From assembly GCA_964581515.1 (NCBI GenBank), contig CAZOOV010000006.1, positions 77,653 through 141,652 of the forward strand: a stretch of DNA of 64,000 bases, given 5' to 3'. The notes below the pieces were generated by a model. The model was given only the letters and a program-made list of their open reading frames with translations, made no database searches and had not been told where the DNA came from. The DNA is from JACJVV01 sp964581515. Its GTDB lineage: Archaea > Nanobdellota > Nanobdellia > Woesearchaeales > JACJVV01. The position numbers and the translations under genes are program-made. Within the stretch, counting starts at the first letter, position 1. Every line of letters begins with the position of its first letter. Positions 59,442 through 64,000 of this stretch are shown piece after piece.

Positions 59442-60608
59442 ATGAGCGCAGGACCAGAAGCAATGTTGATTCCATTACTCGTCATACTTGCATTAGAACT
59501 TGTAGTACCAGAGCTTTTTAAGAAATTGAGGATACCTTTTGTTACAACTCTTATTTTGCTAGGTGCAATACTTGGTCCGAATGGGATTAATTATATTCAT
59601 CCGAGTCAGGCTATAGAACTTTTAGGTTTTTTAGGTATGACTTTTCTGATGTTTATGGCTGGTCTTGAAACAGATATAACAAAACTCAAATCATTGAAAT
59701 CAAAGCTGGTTGTCATGTCTTTTCTGAATGGTATAATTCCTTTTATAGTTGGTGTTGGCATTGGAAGATTATTTAATTATGGGTGGTTGACTAGTCTTTT
59801 AATAGGAACAATTTTCATATCATCTTCTGTTGCAGTTGTAGTTCCATCACTTAAATCAGCAGGTCTTTTTAATAAATCTGTTGGACAATTGATACTATCT
59901 GCTGTGCTTGTATTAGATATATTGAGTCTTGTAGTACTTAGTTTCATATTTCAAAAACTCAGTCCTATAACTACATTGACTCTTCCATTATATTTTGCAG
60001 TCATTATACTTTCTATAGCAGGATTATTCTATATTTTACCAGGTCTTACAAAACATATTTTCAATAAATACTTCACAGGCAAGAGTGCTCATGAGAATCA
60101 AATTAGATATACGATTGTTGTCTTAATTGGAGCACTAACTTATTTTCATCTTCTAGGTGTCCATCCAATTCTTGCAGCTTTCATTGTAGGTCTTGCATTA
60201 GTTGTCAAATCAGATGAGATTTATTCCAAATTTCATGCTTTAGGATATGGTTTTTTTGTTCCTATATTTTTCTTTATTGTCGGAATGCAGATGGATCTTT
60301 CTGTCTTTAAGCAATTAGGTGCAGGCAATATGATGATGATAGCGATTGTCTTTGGACTTATATTATCAAAATTCTTAAGTGGTCTTCTTGCTGGAAGGCT
60401 TGTGAAACTATCTTGGAAAGAATCATCTTTTTTTGGTTCTGCATCAATAATTCAGATAACTACTACTTTAGCAGTAACTTATGTTGGAGCATCACTTGGT
60501 ATTCTTGACAATATTCTTGTAACTTCAATAATAATGATGTCAGTTGTGACAACAATTGTTGGTCCTATTGCTCTTAAGGTAATAGAAGGAATAAAGATTA
60601 AAGAATAA
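59442..60608 (+). CDS. CPA2-family Na+(K+)/H+ antiporter (Kef-like)
   Basis: 388 residues, about 12 membrane helices. Characteristic blocks: KKLRIPFVTTLILLGAILGP, LLGFLGMTFLMFMAGLETDI, IGTIFISSSVAVVVPSLKSA, and the paired-core ILAAFIVGLALVVKSDEIYS and FFVPIFFFIVGMQMDLSVFK. No C-terminal TrkA domain. I reject a longer reading frame because it starts inside repeat copy E. Likely exchanges Na+ or K+ for H+; ion not determined. Confidence 0.92.
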   Translation: MSAGPEAMLIPLLVILALELVVPELFKKLRIPFVTTLILLGAILGPNGINYIHPSQAIELLGFLGMTFLMFMAGLETDITKLKSLKSKLVVMSFLNGIIPFIVGVGIGRLFNYGWLTSLLIGTIFISSSVAVVVPSLKSAGLFNKSVGQLILSAVLVLDILSLVVLSFIFQKLSPITTLTLPLYFAVIILSIAGLFYILPGLTKHIFNKYFTGKSAHENQIRYTIVVLIGALTYFHLLGVHPILAAFIVGLALVVKSDEIYSKFHALGYGFFVPIFFFIVGMQMDLSVFKQLGAGNMMMIAIVFGLILSKFLSGLLAGRLVKLSWKESSFFGSASIIQITTTLAVTYVGASLGILDNILVTSIIMMSVVTTIVGPIALKVIEGIKIKE

Positions 60609-60665
60609 GAAAAATAATTATAATTCTAAGTTATTTATTTATTATATAATCTATTATATTATTAT

Positions 60666-61190
60666 TTATTTTATCCATGTACTTATATCTTTGAATTCAT
60701 CTGTTCCTGCTTTCTTTAGAAGTTCAAATAATATCATTTCAGTAGAAACAATTTCAATATCATGCTGTCTCATTCTATCAATTGCTAATTGTTTATTTTC
60801 TTCTGTTCTTGATGATATAGCATCAGCAACTACATATGTTTTGATTTCTTTATTCTTTATAGCAAGTGCAGTTTGAAGTACACAGACATGCGCTTCAATT
60901 CCAAATATTACAACTGACTCAAACTGTTTTATTGTTTCAACAAAATCATCACATTCCATACAGTTGAAATCTAATTTCTCAATAATTTCAGTGTTTGGGG
61001 GAAGATCTATTTCTTTTATTGTTTTTCCAAGACCTTTTGGATATTGCTCTGTTGCAATTAAAGGGATTTCCAGAATTTCTGCTCCTTTTATTAGAATCCT
61101 GCTATTTTTGATAACTTTATCTATCTTCTTAATGACTGGTATAAACTTTTCTTGAAGATCAATTAGTACAAAAATAGTTTTATCTCTCAT
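60666..61190 (-). CDS. Isochorismatase-family cysteine hydrolase
   Basis: 174 residues. The catalytic Asp-Lys-Cys set is visible: D in FVLIDLQEKFIPVI, K in TEQYPKGLGKTI region, C in GIEAHVCVLQTAL. This resembles the YcaC/nicotinamidase-like group; substrate could be nicotinamide or another amide, undecided. The block VVADAISSRTEENKQLAIDR is typical of the family. Followed by PIN and DUF357 genes on the same strand after 60 or more bases. Confidence 0.88.
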   Translation of the reverse strand: MRDKTIFVLIDLQEKFIPVIKKIDKVIKNSRILIKGAEILEIPLIATEQYPKGLGKTIKEIDLPPNTEIIEKLDFNCMECDDFVETIKQFESVVIFGIEAHVCVLQTALAIKNKEIKTYVVADAISSRTEENKQLAIDRMRQHDIEIVSTEMILFELLKKAGTDEFKDISTWIK

Positions 61191-61252
61191 TTTAGATATA
61201 TAAAAACTTGAACTTTATTAAATTTATTAAATTTTTAGAAATGAATTAGAAT

Positions 61253-61741
61253 TTATATCTTATTTCTAATATCTATATTATGCTCATTTGCAAACTTTTC
61301 TGCAATCTGGTTGTATAGGTGATGTTTATCTCTCGTGATTATATCTGCTCCTATTTGAATTGCTGTTGCAAAAAGAACTCCATCACTGATATCTTCATGC
61401 ATTATATGGATGAGCTCAGGATTGATACTTCTAACATACTCTTCTTCACTTGCTCTATCTCCTGGATGAACATCAATAGTTATGATATCTATTTCTTCTT
61501 TCTCTTTAAGGAACTTCCTAATTTCTTCTTTTATCTTTTTGTTAAGCTTATGTTCTACATGCATAAGTTCTTCGATATTGAATGAAGTGATTGCATACTT
61601 TCCTTCTTGTAATTGTTCTTTAAATTGTTTAATTTTCTCATGGTGTTCAAAAATATGTATAAGATAACATGTATCTATGAGAGTATATCCTTGAGCTTGA
61701 CTTACTTCAATACATTCTAAGTTTTGTAATAGTTCTTTCAT
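61253..61741 (-). CDS. PIN-domain protein
   Basis: 162 residues. PIN-type acidic residues are in place: D in LIDTCYLIHIFEHH, E in TSFNIEELMHV, D in HEDISDGVLFATA and D in GADIITRDKHHL. PIN domains are Mg2+-dependent ribonucleases, in toxin pairs or in rRNA processing. The gene overlaps the DUF357 gene by 4 bases (ATGA), and a DUF357 protein is not a known antitoxin, so a housekeeping RNA role is as likely as a toxin role. Confidence 0.85.
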   Translation of the reverse strand: MKELLQNLECIEVSQAQGYTLIDTCYLIHIFEHHEKIKQFKEQLQEGKYAITSFNIEELMHVEHKLNKKIKEEIRKFLKEKEEIDIITIDVHPGDRASEEEYVRSINPELIHIMHEDISDGVLFATAIQIGADIITRDKHHLYNQIAEKFANEHNIDIRNKI

Positions 61742-62028
61742 TCTTGGTCATCCACAGTAAATAATTTAGAATCATGCACATCAAAGATCCCTAATCTTGC
61801 TCCTGCATCAAGCCAACCATGTGCATAATTCAGTGCAGCAAATGCATTTACTTTGTCATCTTTTTCTTCAAAATGATGCGCATCAGAAACATAACGTTGA
61901 ATCATATCAAGGAAATCTTCTCTTTCTTTGATTAGCTTAGTTCTATTGCCTGACTTCTGTGCCATATCAAGGGCAGTCTCTGTAACTTCAAAATATTTTT
62001 TTAATTTTTCAGTTGTTATTTTGTCCAT
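61738..62028 (-). CDS. DUF357 family protein
   Basis: About 96 residues with the DUF357 sequence DFLDMIQRYVSDAHHFEEKD, VNAFAALNYAHGWLDAGARL, GIFDVHDSKLFTV, a small helical domain widespread in archaea with unknown function. I start at MDKITTEKLKKYFEVTETAL; an ATG at 62076 would add 16 residues (MSKKQYFLIKSQYRKY) and cannot be excluded. Coupled to the downstream PIN gene by an ATGA overlap. Confidence 0.85.
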   Translation of the reverse strand: MDKITTEKLKKYFEVTETALDMAQKSGNRTKLIKEREDFLDMIQRYVSDAHHFEEKDDKVNAFAALNYAHGWLDAGARLGIFDVHDSKLFTVDDQE

Positions 62029-62082
62029 GTATTTTCTATATTGTGATTTAATTAAAAAATATTGCTTTTTTGACATGTTCAA

Positions 62083-62433
62083 TAATTTGTTGCAATCTTA
62101 GATTAAAAAACCAATGAACCAAAAACTATTTTGAAAAAAATGGGATACACTGTTGCTGTTTGGGCTAGGCTTATTCTATTTTCAACTTAAATTTATTTGA
62201 ATTATTTCATTTTTGAAATATCTATTTTGTTTATAATTTATTTATTTCTAAAATATCATATTGTTTCTTATATTTGCTATTTATTTATTCTTTTTAATTA
62301 TTATTTACTATTTTTGGGTTTTTAAAATTATTTTTTAAAATCTTTATTTTTTTATGATATTTAAGATTAATTTATGAATTATATTATTCAAAAACGAAAT
62401 CTTTATAAAAAGAAACTCTTATTACTCAAGTTA
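62083..62433. other. AT-rich intergenic region
   Basis: About 350 very AT-rich bases between divergent DUF357 and the 62434 gene, with one GC-richer patch near 62140-62175. CTTTATAAA at 62401-62409 is the promoter of the 62434 gene. No RNA gene or repeat copy seen. Confidence 0.6.
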
Positions 62434-62688
62434 ATGGCAGGTTTGAGTGACTTAATAGATAAAAAGGTAGTAAAGCTTCTTACTGTATTATATAATAATA
62501 AAGGTAAATTCTATCATATAACTCAATTATCTGATGAATCTCAAGTTCCAGCTGCAACGACTCTCAGGTTGATTCCTTCTCTTGTTTCTTCAAATATGAT
62601 TACTGTCTCAAATGTAGGCAAGCTCAAAATTTATTCTTATAATGATTCTGAACAAAATAATGATTTTATGAAGGTGCTAAATATATGA
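62434..62688 (+). CDS. Small winged-helix-like DNA-binding protein
   Basis: 84 residues from MAGLSDLIDKKVVKLLTVLY; a TATA box (CTTTATAAA, 62401-62409) about 25-33 bases upstream makes the mRNA leaderless. The pattern VVKLLTVLYNNKGKFYHITQ, LSDESQVPAATTLRLIPSLV, SSNMITVSNVGKLKIYSYND fits a winged helix with recognition helix SQVPAATTLRLI. Its stop overlaps the protease start (ATGA), so it is likely a regulator of, or co-regulated with, the protease. Confidence 0.7.
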   Translation: MAGLSDLIDKKVVKLLTVLYNNKGKFYHITQLSDESQVPAATTLRLIPSLVSSNMITVSNVGKLKIYSYNDSEQNNDFMKVLNI

Positions 62689-64000
62689 CTGAACCAAAAC
62701 ATGTAATAATGGGAATTATGATGGTCATGTTAGCTGGCGCATTATTCGTATATTTAGCAGATGATAATATAACTGGTTTTGCTGTGAAATCTCCTCGTGA
62801 TGTTAGTGGGTATGAAAGCAAGATGAGTACGCTTGCTTACACTGCACTTTCTGAATCTTCAACAGAAAATAAATATATTATATCATTAGCAGACTATGAA
62901 AATGGTATTGAAGAAATAAGAAGTTTGCTTCCAAAAGATTCTATAACAGAACTAAAGTCTGTTGATGCAGTTTTAGTAACTGCAAGAAGTAATGAGTTGC
63001 TTGAGATAATTGATAATACAGACAATGCAAAAGTTTACCTTGATAGACCTTTTGAATTATTAAGAGAGTCTGCATTGGTTGCTTTAAATATTACAGCAGT
63101 ACAAACGCAAGGTCCAAGTGCTTATCAAAAAACTGGCAGTGGAGTAAAGGTTGCTATCATGGATACTGGTGTCGATCATACTCATTCAGAATTTAATTGC
63201 ATTCCTGGAAGTGATGGTTGTTTCATAAAAAGATCAGTGTCAGTAGTAGATGATGATCATGGTTATATTACAAGATCACAAGTAGTTGATACGTTTACAG
63301 ATGAAACTTCAACAAAAGTATTGGATTTATCAGATGGATACAAGAAAGTAAGCTTCAAACTATATGGTAATCATACAATAAATTCAGCAACTCTTAATAT
63401 AAATCGAACTGATGTTAATATTTCATTAGATGGCATGGGTTTATCACCTTCATTAGAACTTGATTTGAATGTAACCTCCTGCACATCAGATGAATGCACT
63501 TATATAATTAAATTATCAGGAGAAGGATTAATTTTAGTAGATAATTTATCTATTAATTATTCTTTTACAAGATATGAGAAAAATGCTCTTGCAACTGACA
63601 CAAATGGTCATGGTACTATGGTCACAGGAATTCTACATAGTGTAGCTCCTGGCGTGCAAGTGTATATGTATAAAATTCTCAAAGCAAATCAAGCAGGTTC
63701 TATGTCAGATATTATAGAAGCAATTGACATGGCAATACTTGACAATGTTGATATGATCAGTCTAAGTGTTGGTTCTCCAAGGATGCTTGGTGCTTGTGAT
63801 TATGATCCTTTAGAGCTTGCAATTGACAGAGCGTATGATAATGGCATTGCAGTATTTGCATCAGCAGGTAATAATGCATCAGATTATGTGTACATCCCTG
63901 CATGTTTTACAGATACAATTGCGATATCATCAATAAATGATTCAAAGAGCCCATCTGTCTTTAATAGTATGGGCTCAGAAGTAGAGTTTGCACTTCCTGG
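62685..64000 (+). CDS. Subtilisin-like serine protease, 3' end cut by window edge
   Basis: Open to the window end; about 438 residues visible. N-terminal membrane helix (HVIMGIMMVMLAGALFVYLA), a propeptide-like region, then the S8 catalytic domain: Asp in VAIMDTGVDHTHSEF, His in DTNGHGTMVTGIL, oxyanion Asn in FASAGNNASDY. The catalytic Ser lies beyond the window. Between Asp and His there is an insert of about 130 residues with beta-rich sequence (VLDLSDGYKKVSFKLYGNHT), much longer than in subtilisin. Probably membrane-anchored and acting outside the cell. Confidence 0.9.
   Translation, partial: MTEPKHVIMGIMMVMLAGALFVYLADDNITGFAVKSPRDVSGYESKMSTLAYTALSESSTENKYIISLADYENGIEEIRSLLPKDSITELKSVDAVLVTARSNELLEIIDNTDNAKVYLDRPFELLRESALVALNITAVQTQGPSAYQKTGSGVKVAIMDTGVDHTHSEFNCIPGSDGCFIKRSVSVVDDDHGYITRSQVVDTFTDETSTKVLDLSDGYKKVSFKLYGNHTINSATLNINRTDVNISLDGMGLSPSLELDLNVTSCTSDECTYIIKLSGEGLILVDNLSINYSFTRYEKNALATDTNGHGTMVTGILHSVAPGVQVYMYKILKANQAGSMSDIIEAIDMAILDNVDMISLSVGSPRMLGACDYDPLELAIDRAYDNGIAVFASAGNNASDYVYIPACFTDTIAISSINDSKSPSVFNSMGSEVEFALP

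Noticed and set aside
62130..62180. GC-richer patch as an RNA gene
   Set aside because: No stable stem or tRNA/snoRNA box could be found by eye.

Overview
The window is a 64 kb piece of an AT-rich archaeal chromosome. Archaeal markers occur throughout: TFB, aIF2-gamma, aIF1A, RpoK, ribosomal proteins S6e, S19e, L15e, L31e and L39e, RNase P proteins Pop5 and Rpp21/Rpr2, proteasome alpha subunit, the exosome genes rrp4-rrp41-rrp42, Cbf5 with a PUA domain, Taw3, a class III signal peptide pilin and two intron-containing tRNAs. Short proteins, few metabolic genes, many lineage-specific secreted proteins and stripped-down informational operons suggest a DPANN-type archaeon (Woesearchaeota/Pacearchaeota-like). 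That placement is inference. Genes are dense on both strands, most starts are either leaderless behind a TATA box or preceded by a GGTGAT/GAGGTG ribosome binding site, and no plasmid, provirus, IS transposase or CRISPR array is visible.

Layout. 1-2.9 kb: 3' part of a large surface protein. 3-14 kb: translation/transcription genes (aIF2-gamma, S6e, TFB, L15e, MetAP, aIF1A) mixed with acidic coiled-coil proteins and unknowns. 14.8-18.2 kb: tRNA-Asn, tRNA-Ile and a pilin-like cluster. 18.7-24.7 kb: an unusual locus with a coiled-coil/winged-helix-like protein, a small alpha-helical protein and a SNF2 ATPase fused to a methyltransferase, then another unknown. 24.8-28.2 kb: S19e-L39e-L31e and a ClpX-like unfoldase. 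28-34 kb: Cbf5, CNNM/CBS protein, signal peptidase, PHP phosphatase, homoserine dehydrogenase. 34-37.7 kb: Pop5, proteasome alpha and exosome operon. 38-49 kb: secreted and surface proteins, TrmB regulator, RpoK, Taw3, a nucleotidyltransferase with a possible HEPN domain. 49-62 kb: HisRS, MetRS, AI-2E permease, a tandem HPr-like protein, a Ski2/Mtr4-like helicase, CPA2 antiporter, isochorismatase-like hydrolase, PIN and DUF357 proteins. 62.4-64 kb: a winged-helix-like gene overlapping a subtilisin-like protease that runs off the end.

Most striking observations: (i) seven copies of an undescribed, same-strand, intergenic stem-loop element with compensatory changes and two subfamilies, five of them preceded by a TATA-like box at a spacing expected for their own promoter; (ii) a tRNA-Ile(GAU) with a 16-nt canonical intron plus a second 44-nt intron at position 59/60 of the T loop, both with bulge-helix-bulge geometry; (iii) the SNF2-methyltransferase operon; (iv) a ClpX-type AAA+ protein that keeps the IGF ClpP-docking loop and carries what look like three copies of the C-terminal small domain; (v) a tandem HPr-like protein; (vi) a Ski2/Mtr4-type helicase in the same genome as an archaeal exosome. 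No computations or database searches were possible; family names rest on motifs read by eye.
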